64,000 nucleotides of DNA from Lachnospiraceae bacterium KH1T2 (GCA_900114405.1 FOSY01000002.1:370804-434803), one strand, 5' to 3'. Counted from the first letter of the stretch, positions 28,642 through 37,959 are shown. The notes: a model not told the origin generated them from the sequence alone. Numbers and translations are program-made.

Positions 28642-28812
28642 TCAATCATTTTCCATAAACTTCTGATAAGCATCTAAATACCAGATAAGCTTTTCTTTCT
28701 CTGAAGGAATTAACATATAATTTGAACTACATACTACAGCATCAAAATCATGTATTTTAGTTATATCAGCATGAATTATTGATATCCTTTCAAGCAATTT
28801 TTCATTTATCAT
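28642..28812 (-). pseudogene. Macrodomain N-terminal fragment, 56 aa
   Basis: A short reading frame whose first 35 residues (ISIIHADITKIHDFDAVVCSSN) match the start of ADP-ribose-binding macrodomains (GDITK..DAIVNAAN). The glycine-rich binding loop and the rest of the domain are absent, and the frame ends after a short helix. No good ribosome site is seen. It is probably the remains of a macrodomain gene, a common companion of RNA-repair and conflict systems. Confidence 0.5.
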
Positions 28813-28961
28813 ATCTCTTTATAAGTCCTTCACTACTGTGTTATCTTTCGTTTTCCTTATAGAATTCAACTAATCAAAAACGCTATCAGCAATATAGTCG
28901 ATAAAAAATTTGCTTTGAAATAATCTCTGATAGTTTTAGTAAAAATATGTATGTTATATCA

Positions 28962-29399
28962 TTATATAAAGATATCGTCGTCTATGATTCCATTCTCTAT
29001 TCTCCATTTTTCATATTCTTGAACATCGGATTCAACAAGTTTTAAACATATAGCCATAACTGCAGCATCATCAAGATATCCTATAATTGGAATAAAATCT
29101 GGAATAATGTCAAAAGGTGAAATAAAATACAAAAGCGCTGCTACAATAGCTATAAGGCTACCTATTGGCAAATCAGAATACTGTTTTTTAAAATTCATTC
29201 TTACAAGTGATGCTAATACAGGAATTTTTGACAAATATTGTCCACCCAGAGGTACTAATTCAATCTTTTTTTGTAACCTCTGTAAGAACCTTTCCATTTT
29301 ATCTGCATCGTTAATGATTTCTTCAGCCTCTTTCTTCTTTTTTTCAAACTCTTTAGGTGCTTCCATTTCAATTAACTCATTATAATCATCTTCTACCAT
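28962..29399 (-). CDS. DUF1232 (YkvA-like) membrane protein
   Basis: A 145-residue protein with a charged helical N-terminus and a C-terminal DUF1232 domain containing the hallmark FISPFDIIPDFIPIIGYLDDA in a hydrophobic context. DUF1232 proteins are small membrane-associated proteins of unknown biochemistry. The start at ATG 29399 is set by GGGGAG eight bases upstream. It lies between a zinc-ribbon gene and the RtcB cluster. Confidence 0.85.
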   Translation of the reverse strand: MVEDDYNELIEMEAPKEFEKKKKEAEEIINDADKMERFLQRLQKKIELVPLGGQYLSKIPVLASLVRMNFKKQYSDLPIGSLIAIVAALLYFISPFDIIPDFIPIIGYLDDAAVMAICLKLVESDVQEYEKWRIENGIIDDDIFI

Positions 29400-29453
29400 G
29401 GATTTTCTCCCCAACATAATCATTCAACTAAATATTGAAAAAATCAATTCTTA

Positions 29454-29563
29454 TCATTCCGAAATTATGATTAGACAATTATAGTAAACAGGTGCTACTT
29501 CTTTTATTGTCTTTTTAATTGCTTTGTCTATAGAATTTGCGTATCTTTGTGTTCAGAACTCAT
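29454..29563 (-). pseudogene. Frameshifted small ORF
   Basis: ATG 29563 has a strong AGGAAAGGAG ribosome site but meets a stop after 11 codons. A one-base shift opens a frame continuing NSIDKAIKKTIKEV to a stop at 29454. It is best read as a decayed gene of about 35 codons. Confidence 0.35.
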
Positions 29564-29625
29564 GGCTTCTCCTTTCCTAAATAACGTCAAAAAATTTTTG
29601 TACCGTTAAATATCTAAAACCCGAA

Positions 29626-29796
29626 TTAAAATATTCTCGGATCTATTTTATTTGGAATAAGAATTCCTCCACACTCAGGGCACTTATGATTATAAGCCTG
29701 ATACTCAGATTTAGTCTGCTTGAGTGACTTACCGCATTTTGAACACTTATACTTCTTCTTTTTCATAAAATCGTTAAGATTTGGCATAATATCCAT
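29626..29796 (-). CDS. Zinc-ribbon microprotein, 56 aa (paralogue)
   Basis: Two CxxC knuckles (YKCSKCGKS and HKCPECGGI) and the tail NKIDPRIF make it a clear paralogue of the protein at 26633-26809. ATG 29796 follows AAGGAG by seven bases. It lies 28 bases downstream of the WYL regulator gene and is likely co-transcribed with it. Confidence 0.75.
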   Translation of the reverse strand: MDIMPNLNDFMKKKKYKCSKCGKSLKQTKSEYQAYNHKCPECGGILIPNKIDPRIF

Positions 29797-29824
29797 AGTC
29801 AGTCTCCTTGATTACTTATCTGAT

Positions 29825-30844
29825 TCAAGAATAATACCCTATGATTTCCTGAAGTTGCTTCTTTATCTCATTTCTCAAGGATTCCGGCTTTATCACTTCT
29901 ACATTCTTGCCTTGACTTAACAACCACATTACAATCCCTTTGCCATAAACTTCCGCTTCAAATGTAATATAATCTTCTTTTTTCTCAATTATTTTTACTG
30001 TCGGAAGCCTATCTGTAACAGCATCAATACTTAAGCCATAATACTTGAATCTCACCTTAAGCAGTTCACCGGCAAACATAAATTGAATCTTCTTTCTGAA
30101 CTCCCCCTCTTCAAATCTGTTACTATAAATAACAGAAAATCTATCTCCAGTTTCTTTCCTTTCAATAATTCTATCCAATCTGAAGATTGCAGGATATTGG
30201 TATTTGTGAGAATACTCACCTTTATCATTTGCCTCATTAATAAAGGCATTCAGGTAAAAATAATACTCAGAAAAAAGTATTCCTACGGGTTCCACGATAT
30301 ATGTGTTTTTTTTTCGTTCCTTCGATAATTTTTCATATTTAATTTCTATTCGCCGATTCTTCTTAATGTCCTCACCTAAATTCCAAAGAAGTTCCTTCAG
30401 TTCTTTTCCGTGATGAAGCTCCACATAATGATATTTTTCATTTGCAATTAGGTCAGCAACCATCTTTACATTTTTTTCTGGCACACACCCTGCAATCATT
30501 TTGTCTAATATTTCTGAGATTTCTTTTTTGGTGAAGGCTCTGCTATCCAATAAAACCTTACTTACTGCCAATATTTCACTGTTGGACATTAGTGATGAAT
30601 GCCCTTCTCGCATTACAAAACCGCCGTGTTGCCTGCTGTAAACAATTTCTCTGTGTTCATTAACATCATGACTTTTCTGCTCATCTAAAAATGCCCTTAT
30701 ATCATCAATATCTCGCTGTATAGTTCTCTCATCCACATTATACTTTGCAGCTTCTTCAGCCTTTATTATCGTATAACCAGTACATAATCTAACATACATA
30801 CTAAGGATTCTTGAATTTTTTGATTGCTTTTCTTCCATGTTCAT
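29825..30844 (-). CDS. WYL-domain transcriptional regulator
   Basis: A 339-residue regulator. The N-terminal winged helix-turn-helix (residues 5-60) contains the NVDERTIQRDIDDIRAFL recognition region, followed by a WYL-type ligand-binding domain (about 150-270) and a WCX-like C-terminus. The core WYL triad is divergent. WYL regulators commonly control defence islands and stress responses by sensing nucleic acid or nucleotides. As the only intact regulator in the island, it is the natural candidate to bind the TGACA-N5-TGTCA sites (inference). A truncated paralogue lies at 34161-34325. Its own promoter lacks the palindrome. Confidence 0.9.
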   Translation of the reverse strand: MNMEEKQSKNSRILSMYVRLCTGYTIIKAEEAAKYNVDERTIQRDIDDIRAFLDEQKSHDVNEHREIVYSRQHGGFVMREGHSSLMSNSEILAVSKVLLDSRAFTKKEISEILDKMIAGCVPEKNVKMVADLIANEKYHYVELHHGKELKELLWNLGEDIKKNRRIEIKYEKLSKERKKNTYIVEPVGILFSEYYFYLNAFINEANDKGEYSHKYQYPAIFRLDRIIERKETGDRFSVIYSNRFEEGEFRKKIQFMFAGELLKVRFKYYGLSIDAVTDRLPTVKIIEKKEDYITFEAEVYGKGIVMWLLSQGKNVEVIKPESLRNEIKKQLQEIIGYYS

Positions 30845-30883
30845 TCCTATATTATTGAATAATAGATTTTCAGTTCTTATAAT

Positions 30884-31061
30884 CTATAGCTTCTGATCAT
30901 TTTCCTCAATCTTTTCCTTCCCGATCATTGAATAAAATCCCGAAATAACATTATCAATTACCTTTTCATGAACTTTCCTTTTCATACCAAACATCAATAC
31001 AGCTTTTTACAAGATTTAACAACTTACTATAATAATCCTTTATCTTAAAATAGTGTTCCAT
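30884..31061 (-). pseudogene. Small decayed gene in two overlapping frames
   Basis: A 31-codon frame from ATG 31061 (AGGAGAAGG upstream) ends at 30966. A second 36-codon frame (30994-30884) continues in another phase, compatible with one frameshifted gene of about 60 codons. No family is recognised. The remaining bases of the 535-base gap between the WYL gene and the membrane cassette hold only a doubtful 72-codon frame. Confidence 0.35.
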
Positions 31062-31379
31062 ATCCCTTCTCCTGCTACCAACACTAATGAAAGTATCCAA
31101 GTATTATCCTAAGCTATCATGAATTTATACAAAAGATTTTTTCTCTCAAGAGCTCCTGTACCCACTATTTCTTTGTAATTACCACAGATATTTTTGTTTA
31201 TATAGACAGAATTGTCATGAGCATCGCATGGATCATTATAAAAATATCTTACAAAATACATACCCTCTTTGTGTGCATGGATAATATTGTTGCCAAGTAC
31301 ATTACAGCTTATTATCTTACCCGGCACATAGTACTCGTATTATCAGTAAATCGACCTTGCTTAGTTCAAAAATTGTCAA

Positions 31380-32402
31380 TCAGATACTTTCCAGCACTGA
31401 ATCCGAGTCTCTAATGGCTTCGTCAATTCCAACATAATTGATTGTATTCATTTCTTTATCTGATTCCGCCTTTATAACAAGTTTTACCTGACACATCTTA
31501 TATAAGAGTCCCACTAACAGTACGGCGTTTTGTGTTGCAATTTTTTCATCATACGAAAAATCGTCCCAGTCCGTCTTATGCAAATTATTTACAGCATATG
31601 TAACATATCCAAATATTTCATTATACTTATCTCTGGCTTTGTTCAACGAAAAAGTATATCTTCCTGCAACTGATTTCAATTCATTAAGATAATCACAAGC
31701 TTTATTTATTGTTTTCTCTGCACGTTTCATCTGATCCCATGCCTTATCTGCCTTTGCAGATAGATTACTTCCAGTTACATTAAAAATAACCCCACCTACA
31801 AGCAAACCAACTCCCAATGTTGTTGCTCCCAAAATTGTAGTACCTAATGCAATACCTCCGCCTCCCGCCGTAATTGCACCTCCACCTAATGCAGCAAGAG
31901 TCGCATTAGTAGCCGCCGCACCACTAAGCGATGCTATAGCAGTACCTGTAGATGCAGTTCCAAGTGCCATTACCGCTGATGTTGTCGCGCCAGCTGCCGC
32001 AAATCCTCCTGCTGTTCCAGCAGCTGCTCCGCCAAGTCCCCCCAATAGTACCCCTGCTCCAACTGATACCTCTTTTAATGACTTTTTATCATACTTTGGA
32101 AGTTTCACCCCATCCTTAGAATACTCTTTAAATTGAGGACGGTTCTGTATTTTCTCAATAACATTCGAAAAATCATCAAAACTATGAAGTATTTCAAGCT
32201 CCAATTCCCCAAGTTTATCCATTACTTTATTTGTATCAGAACTTGCGACTTCAAATCGTTTAATATTCTTTTTATGTCGTTTATCTGCTGATTTCATAGT
32301 GTCATTTGCTTCCTTCATTTTAACAGCACCATGAATTCCACTCCCAATACCACCTACTGCTGCTGCAGCCGCTGCTGCGCCCAAAATAAAAGGTAATGGC
32401 AT
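31380..32402 (-). CDS. Glycine/alanine-zipper membrane protein
   Basis: A 340-residue protein. It has a short N-terminal Ala/Gly helix (residues 5-25), a charged helical region (28-105), a long glycine-zipper hydrophobic block (about 110-210, with GAGVLLGGLGGAAAGTAGG-like and GGGAITAGGGG-like stretches) and a C-terminal helical domain. Glycine zippers of this kind oligomerise in membranes, as in pore-forming toxins and channel subunits. I do not recognise the family. It is the last gene of a three-gene unit with the Cys-rich and YdjM-like genes; GGAGGG precedes the ATG. Confidence 0.7.
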   Translation of the reverse strand: MPLPFILGAAAAAAAVGGIGSGIHGAVKMKEANDTMKSADKRHKKNIKRFEVASSDTNKVMDKLGELELEILHSFDDFSNVIEKIQNRPQFKEYSKDGVKLPKYDKKSLKEVSVGAGVLLGGLGGAAAGTAGGFAAAGATTSAVMALGTASTGTAIASLSGAAATNATLAALGGGAITAGGGGIALGTTILGATTLGVGLLVGGVIFNVTGSNLSAKADKAWDQMKRAEKTINKACDYLNELKSVAGRYTFSLNKARDKYNEIFGYVTYAVNNLHKTDWDDFSYDEKIATQNAVLLVGLLYKMCQVKLVIKAESDKEMNTINYVGIDEAIRDSDSVLESI

Positions 32403-32405
32403 ATA

Positions 32406-32657
32406 TCATCCCTCCAATCCTCGTAACATATTACATGCATTTTCATTTATTCTATAGAATTCTTCTCTAGACATTATATTGCTAAAAACACTGTCATACG
32501 AATCATCTATCCGGCAGAGCAAGGGTCTAGTATCATATATAGAGCAGTCATTTCCCATTAAATATCTGCACACTCCATCACCACGATCAAGATGTGCATA
32601 AATATCGCTTTTATCAAGATTCCTACAACAGCTGCCACAATGCTTGCAATTAAACAT
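32406..32657 (-). CDS. YkgJ-type cysteine-cluster protein
   Basis: An 83-residue protein with the YkgJ (zinc- or iron-chelating) pattern: CKHCGSCC at residues 4-11, then CRYL, DCSIYDTRPLLC. Members are proposed to bind Zn or an Fe-S cluster, sometimes as maturation factors. The start is the ATG at 32657, which overlaps the stop codon of the upstream gene (TGATG). The stop lies four bases before the next gene, so the three genes are tightly coupled. Confidence 0.8.
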   Translation of the reverse strand: MFNCKHCGSCCRNLDKSDIYAHLDRGDGVCRYLMGNDCSIYDTRPLLCRIDDSYDSVFSNIMSREEFYRINENACNMLRGLEG

Positions 32658-33979
32658 CACTCAAATATAAGCGTTGCATTCTTATTTGACATATGTTCGT
32701 TAAAATCGCCCTGCCATGGTTTGTTATATCCCATTCTGTCAAATGTTCGTAGAAGAACGCTGTTAAGCTCATCATTTGTCATATCACTTCTAAACAATTT
32801 TACAATACCGTTATATTCATCTGTTTCTTTCCTAAATGCCTCAATATCTATCTTTTCTAATTCATGCAGATAATAGTTTAGTGCCTCATTTATTCTATTA
32901 TATGCTTCCAAATACGCTTGAAGTGGAGTTGATATGCCAATTCTAATACATACTTCTTTAAGAACAAGTGATACTAACCTAAACCATGCTATCAAATTCA
33001 GCCGCATGAAAAATAACAAGAAGTTTCCTCCCGAACGTACACCTGCATCAATTCCATCCATAACACATAATGTTCCATTTCCAAATATAAGCATTATTCT
33101 CAAATCAGCATGCTTTGCTGTAGGTATACATTCTTTAATGGTTTTATTGAACTGAAAATGTCTTCTTAATCCCCATATTAAACGAATAGAGAGGTCTGTA
33201 ATTATAACCGGAACTGCCATAGACAATCCATATCTGAAATCATAACCTTCCTGAAACGCCCTTGTTGCTATCGTTGCCAGATCCTGCTTATCTTTTCCCA
33301 CATTAAATTTGCCAAATTTACACAATCCAAATAGTTCATAGAACGGCATCACAATACCAGTACCGCGACCCTTATTACCTCTACTTCCGGAACTTCCCGC
33401 GATGTCAGACATAACATGACCAATCCAGTTTCCTATCCCGCAAAATATTTTAGAAATAAAGTTTGAGCCATGGAGTTCAAATGTATCCGTACTAATATGA
33501 ATTATCTGTCCATCAGCAATAAACGAAGCTGTAGAAGTAAACTGATTTAATATAGAAAAAAATAGTCCAATTATATCCGGAGAATGTGCAAGAGACATCA
33601 TATGATGATTCTTCGTAGACATCTTGAATAGGTTATCCACGTCTGTCGAATACCGCTGATCATAGTTTACCTTAAATCTTTTCTCGAGAAATCCGATAGC
33701 ACTAGCAACACTATCTGCCTTTCCCGCTTTAGGTTTCCAACCGGATATTTGGGCAAATTTCTTAACAGCATTATCAACTTGAACGTCAGTCCATTTTCCC
33801 AATGCACTGTTTTCTGGCGAACCAACTAAAAATATATCTACCATCCCGCCAATCGCCCCACATACAACAGCTATAAGATAATCATATTTATCACATTTAT
33901 CTCCGGATGTGATTAATCTTCGACTTTCTTCTTTATTCAGACGAAGCATTTCTCCAGCATTATTCTCATTTGAATTCAC
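32657..33979 (-). CDS. Putative membrane hydrolase-like protein (YdjM/PF04307-like motifs)
   Basis: A 440-residue protein with several hydrophobic segments and two motif blocks. MMSLAHSPDIIGLFFSIL resembles the THS..G block, and WIGHVMSDIAGS with GTGIVMPFYE resembles the GH..LD..T..GI..PF block of YdjM-type membrane metal-dependent hydrolases. The resemblance is my reading and needs a profile search. The start is a GTG at 33979, placed by AAGGGA nine bases upstream. The C-terminal third is helical and soluble. It is the first intact gene of the cassette. Confidence 0.6.
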   Translation of the reverse strand: MNSNENNAGEMLRLNKEESRRLITSGDKCDKYDYLIAVVCGAIGGMVDIFLVGSPENSALGKWTDVQVDNAVKKFAQISGWKPKAGKADSVASAIGFLEKRFKVNYDQRYSTDVDNLFKMSTKNHHMMSLAHSPDIIGLFFSILNQFTSTASFIADGQIIHISTDTFELHGSNFISKIFCGIGNWIGHVMSDIAGSSGSRGNKGRGTGIVMPFYELFGLCKFGKFNVGKDKQDLATIATRAFQEGYDFRYGLSMAVPVIITDLSIRLIWGLRRHFQFNKTIKECIPTAKHADLRIMLIFGNGTLCVMDGIDAGVRSGGNFLLFFMRLNLIAWFRLVSLVLKEVCIRIGISTPLQAYLEAYNRINEALNYYLHELEKIDIEAFRKETDEYNGIVKLFRSDMTNDELNSVLLRTFDRMGYNKPWQGDFNEHMSNKNATLIFE

Positions 33980-34160
33980 AGAATCACGTCCCTTCAATTA
34001 CACCTGTCCAACAATGGCATCAATAATTGCATATATTATTTACATCGACAATTCAATGAATAAATTCATGTATGTTCTAAAAATAGAGCAAGGCAAATAT
34101 TACATTACGTCATATATCATAGACTGCTTTTTCCTCTTCCCATAAATTACATAAGTTCAT

Positions 34161-34325
34161 TTAGACTGCCGCTTCTTCCCTTAAGAAATCGTCAACATCC
34201 CTTTGTATCGTTCGTTCATCAACCTTAAAACGCATGGCTTCCTCGGATTTTATTACCGTAAACCCAGCGCTTAATCGGGCATATATACTTAGAATTCTCG
34301 AATTTTTAGATTGTTTTTCTTCCAC
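34161..34325 (-). pseudogene. Truncated WYL regulator (HTH only), 54 aa
   Basis: The frame from GTG 34325 (GAGGGA upstream) encodes EEKQSKNSRILSIYARL...VDERTIQRDVDDF. It is a close copy of the first 55 residues of the WYL regulator at 29825-30844, then stops. It sits immediately downstream of palindrome promoter site 4, so it would be the first translated product of the membrane-cassette unit. It is either a remnant or a stand-alone DNA-binding competitor. Confidence 0.7.
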
Positions 34326-34374
34326 TGCCACTCCCTCAATCTTATTAATCTTTCTCTAGGCTTTCTATAGAATG

Positions 34375-34406
34375 ATTATAACCATCAAACATGACATTAT
34401 TTGTCA
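34375..34406 (-). promoter_or_regulatory. Palindrome-driven promoter, site 4 (membrane cassette)
   Basis: TGACATTATTTGTCA (34392-34406) is followed by 11 bases and TATAAT (34375-34380) on the minus strand. It heads the truncated WYL frame and the three-gene membrane cassette. Confidence 0.75.
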
Positions 34407-34535
34407 TGTTAAAATAATTTTCATTTTTTATAAAAAAAGAAACCCGATATCAAAATGAAAGCTTCTTAGCCCATTTTTCCATAGCAGGTCTCTTTTTTTA
34501 ATCTAAGAAATTTATTCTTAAGCATTAGTTTACAG

Positions 34536-34691
34536 TCATGCCAAGAACATCATATCCTTGCGCAATTTCTTTAACTTATGAATCTTTTTGTCTAATTTTT
34601 GTTTTTCAACATCATTCATAAATTTTTTTTTGCTTTCCAGTCTATCGATTTCTTTTTCAATTCTTTTTATCTCAAATGCTCCTATTAGCAT
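34536..34691 (-). CDS. Small coiled-coil protein, 51 aa
   Basis: The frame from ATG 34691 encodes a highly charged helix (EIKRIEKEIDRLESKKK and following Lys-rich heptads). A GGGGT sequence lies 9-13 bases upstream. No family is recognised. It falls in the 838 bases between the cassette and the next operon, which otherwise contain the WYL fragment and promoter site 4. Confidence 0.4.
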   Translation of the reverse strand: MLIGAFEIKRIEKEIDRLESKKKFMNDVEKQKLDKKIHKLKKLRKDMMFLA

Positions 34692-34817
34692 AATTTTTAT
34701 ACCCCAAAGCTGTTAAAGTGCAAATTATACTATAGGATAAAAAACAGTATCCTAAATTTTTCATGAAAAGCTAAGCTCCTTCCCAGTCCCTTAAATTCAA
34801 AAGTCGCTCCACTGTAT

Positions 34818-35987
34818 TTAGGTTAACAAATTAGTTTTTTTCATTATATCTTTTGATTTATCATACACTAATTCAAAAATATCACTATCCATTCCTTCAT
34901 TTCTGCAATTTTTTCTAATTTTTTCTATAATAACATCATTGTTCAGATTAAATTGGGATAAAGCTAGAGCTCCTGAGTTAATGGCAATATCTGGTCTTTT
35001 AATTAACATGTCTCCTAGCCTCTTTGTTACTATAGGTTTTCTTTTTCTCAACTGACACGGAGCACATTTTGACAAATTTGTACAATGATTTCTGATTCTA
35101 TCAATATCAACATTAGGAAGTTCAAATGAGTAATCTGTGACAAGTCTTCCTCCAAATTCTATATAACGGTTCTGATCTCTAGAAATAGTATCATATGAAT
35201 TAGCATTTTCCCTAATAAGCTCTCGAGCATGACTACCCGTATATCCTAAGAAATCATAATACTCTAAAAGTCGCTTCATTCCTTTATAATTAGTATTTCT
35301 ATTTTCTAGATTTTCAGCAAGAATACCATTCTCATCGCCATATTTTTGACAATATAATACAAAAATCTGATATGAAAGTGCCTCACACAAGTCTTCATTG
35401 TTCAGTATTATAGAAAAGCTATGCATATCTTCAAGGTTAGTTACAGGCTCATCAATGTATTTTTCATGTAGTTTCTTTTTTTCAGAATCAGAAAGCGGAA
35501 ATCCATTTCTTATTTTTAACAATTCAATCTTTGCTCGTCTCATGTCTGATTCGTTTATATCCGAATACGCATAGTTCCACAAAAAAGAATATACCTTTTC
35601 AATATTATCATAATTTGCTTTTTTTCCACAAAAATAACGAACACCTTCAGACAACGCTTTTATCCCAAATTCTGTTGTCACACTAGCAATTGTTCCAACT
35701 TGACTACAATTGTTATCTGTAACTATACCTCTCAAAAGCAGATTAGAATTACGATAATTTATTATTGCATCTCCCAAAGCTGTGCCACAAAACCTAGCGA
35801 ATTCATCAATTTGTTGCTTATCTATTTCAATTATTTTCGCTAAAGCAGAATAACAGCTTTCACCTTGTTGGATTCTAAATGTCTCTTGAATGAGCCTAGA
35901 AGAACCAACATTATGTTCGATCATATCCTTATTATCTAATAACGGCTCATTAAATATATCCAAATTTAATCTCCCCTTATAAACCAT
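34818..35987 (-). CDS. Unknown protein, 389 aa (four-gene unit, gene 4)
   Basis: A soluble, helix-rich protein without recognised domains. A CTNLSKCAPCQLRKRKP segment (about residues 300-316) with CxxC and a basic run may bind metal or nucleic acid. The start ATG immediately follows the stop of the previous gene (TAGATG), so it is translationally coupled. It is the last gene of the unit headed by palindrome site 5. Confidence 0.65.
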   Translation of the reverse strand: MVYKGRLNLDIFNEPLLDNKDMIEHNVGSSRLIQETFRIQQGESCYSALAKIIEIDKQQIDEFARFCGTALGDAIINYRNSNLLLRGIVTDNNCSQVGTIASVTTEFGIKALSEGVRYFCGKKANYDNIEKVYSFLWNYAYSDINESDMRRAKIELLKIRNGFPLSDSEKKKLHEKYIDEPVTNLEDMHSFSIILNNEDLCEALSYQIFVLYCQKYGDENGILAENLENRNTNYKGMKRLLEYYDFLGYTGSHARELIRENANSYDTISRDQNRYIEFGGRLVTDYSFELPNVDIDRIRNHCTNLSKCAPCQLRKRKPIVTKRLGDMLIKRPDIAINSGALALSQFNLNNDVIIEKIRKNCRNEGMDSDIFELVYDKSKDIMKKTNLLT

Positions 35988-36263
35988 CTATGACATATAC
36001 TCGCCATCATTTTTGCCCTTATTTTTACCACTATCTCCAATCGTATACTTTGCTTCAGTTTTAAGCATTGCTCCAGCAAGTGTAATTGCACCAGCAAACG
36101 CACAAAACGCTACTCCACCTATGACTTTTCCTATCATCTTTACATTATTCTTTATACCTTCAATTCCCCTTTTATCATATTCCTCCATTCCTTCAAATCT
36201 AAAATTATGATTACAAGAATCAGTTTTATTATTATTAACATAATCTGCTTTTTGCTTATCCAT
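35988..36263 (-). CDS. Unknown small membrane protein, 91 aa (gene 3)
   Basis: An N-terminal hydrophilic half, with CNHNF, is followed by one hydrophobic segment (residues 46-66, GGVAFCAFAGAITLAGAML) and a polar tail. The start has AGGAGG at good distance. It sits 24 bases after the 268-residue gene and touches the 389-residue gene. A single-pass membrane anchor for the complex is inferred. Confidence 0.65.
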   Translation of the reverse strand: MDKQKADYVNNNKTDSCNHNFRFEGMEEYDKRGIEGIKNNVKMIGKVIGGVAFCAFAGAITLAGAMLKTEAKYTIGDSGKNKGKNDGEYMS

Positions 36264-36287
36264 TACATAACCTCCTATAATCCAATA

Positions 36288-37094
36288 TTAAATCTCTTCA
36301 TCTAAATCATCATTCCAATAACAGTTTCTGTTCTCTCTACCGATTTTTGATTCTTCAATATGATAAGCAAGCTCCTCTGCCAAAAACTCAGATAACGAGT
36401 ACCAGAATTGCTTGTCTTGTTCAGCTTCACAATACTTTGCCATAAGCAAACAGTTGTTTGAACTTAAGATATTACCTATCTTATTGCTATAATCTTCTTG
36501 AAACCGTGATGTATCATCGCCAGAAATATCCTGGATAGTGAACAACAAACCATACGATGTTTTAAACAGCTTTGCCTTATTTATCGCTCCTTTCATTTCG
36601 TATTTACAGTCCTTTAAATTCTTACGTGACTTAAAAAAAAACTCCACATTGCTTTGCGTGTGAATTTTTCGTATTGCATCAATATGTCTCATCAAATCAT
36701 CATAAAAAGCATTAATACACCCTATAGTTTCATCTGCTGCATAATCAAGTTGCTGTATTTTACGATTCCCATCAAGTGTAAGTGCGCGTTTTACGATCAT
36801 AACAGCAGCTTCCATTCTTGATTTTAAATCTGAATCCCTATCTTCCCTTACACTATTAAATCCGTCACACAGCGAATCAATATTAGCTTTGTACAATTCA
36901 ACTATGAACTCAGCCATTTTTTTCGCTATAACAATTCTATTGTTCACCAACACATTATCATCAATCACTACATCTAAAATATCGTCTGGAACAGCAATCA
37001 TATTACTATCTATCCCATACATTCTCATGACTTCTAGTTTCTTTTCCAGTGGAATATTATTAATTAAATCTTTTATACGAATATCCTGATTCAT
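36288..37094 (-). CDS. Unknown protein, 268 aa (gene 2)
   Basis: An acidic, all-helical-looking soluble protein without recognised motifs. GGGGAGG precedes ATG 37094. It is the second gene of the island unit starting at 37959. Confidence 0.65.
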   Translation of the reverse strand: MNQDIRIKDLINNIPLEKKLEVMRMYGIDSNMIAVPDDILDVVIDDNVLVNNRIVIAKKMAEFIVELYKANIDSLCDGFNSVREDRDSDLKSRMEAAVMIVKRALTLDGNRKIQQLDYAADETIGCINAFYDDLMRHIDAIRKIHTQSNVEFFFKSRKNLKDCKYEMKGAINKAKLFKTSYGLLFTIQDISGDDTSRFQEDYSNKIGNILSSNNCLLMAKYCEAEQDKQFWYSLSEFLAEELAYHIEESKIGRENRNCYWNDDLDEEI

Positions 37095-37335
37095 CTATCC
37101 TCCCCAAATAGAAATAAGCAAAAACACTATTTCGCTGATTCTAATCCAATCTTACTTTTTATTTCCTTTGAACTATCTTTCTTTGATTAATATTATAATA
37201 TTTTTGTGTATACATTTTTATTAAAGTTACAAAAACATTTATTAAAAATCATAAAGATTACTCCATAACTTTATTATGCAGTTTTAGATTTTCACAGCAT
37301 ATACTATGAAAAAATCTTACGCGCTCTTATCCCTT

Positions 37336-37959
37336 TTAACAATCAACTACAACAAATGTCGAAGACACTAAAGAAATTACCTTATTAATAAAACTATTCT
37401 TCTTATAATCAGGACTAACTAATACTTCTTTTTCACATTCATAGCATTGTCTTGTACTTCTATCTTTATGTCCTATGTATCTATAAACATTATCTGGCAA
37501 ATATATTACATTTTTCAGAATATACTCATAGTTCTCACATATAGCCTCTAGACTAAAAATGGTTCCATCTATATCTCCACGCTGCATATTTAGTTCTGCT
37601 TCCATCACATGCGATTTAAGCATTGCAACATCTTTTCTTGAAAATGCACCAGACAATTTTTCGATATTCATAAGCAGTTCCGATATTTCTATGTCCTGCT
37701 GCAATTTTCTAAACTGCAGTGACAGTTTTTCTGCAGAATCAATAACATTTGCATCAGAAATGTTAAGCTTAACAATTTCCTCATTAACTATATCTACGAT
37801 ATCCATCAGATTCTTAACTTCACCCATATTACTTGGTATGAATCTAATAAACTCTTCAACGAGTTTTCGTCGGTCAGCTTTTTCATTCTCAAATATTTCC
37901 TGATACTTAAGCCTCTCATAATTGCAAATGCCCTTATTTTCATTGTTCCAATAAACCAT
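37336..37959 (-). CDS. Unknown protein, 207 aa (gene 1)
   Basis: A mainly helical protein whose C-terminus has a CYECEKEV knuckle and a short hydrophobic end. The start ATG 37959 follows GGAAGG; an in-frame ATG at 37977 is less likely. It is the first gene after palindrome promoter site 5. The 241 bases to the next gene contain nothing recognisable. Confidence 0.6.
   Translation of the reverse strand: MVYWNNENKGICNYERLKYQEIFENEKADRRKLVEEFIRFIPSNMGEVKNLMDIVDIVNEEIVKLNISDANVIDSAEKLSLQFRKLQQDIEISELLMNIEKLSGAFSRKDVAMLKSHVMEAELNMQRGDIDGTIFSLEAICENYEYILKNVIYLPDNVYRYIGHKDRSTRQCYECEKEVLVSPDYKKNSFINKVISLVSSTFVVVDC

Noticed and set aside
31109..31327. 72-codon frame starting at GTG between the WYL gene and the membrane cassette
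   Set aside because: No ribosome site and no recognisable family; an equally long frame exists on the other strand. It may be gene debris but cannot be supported.
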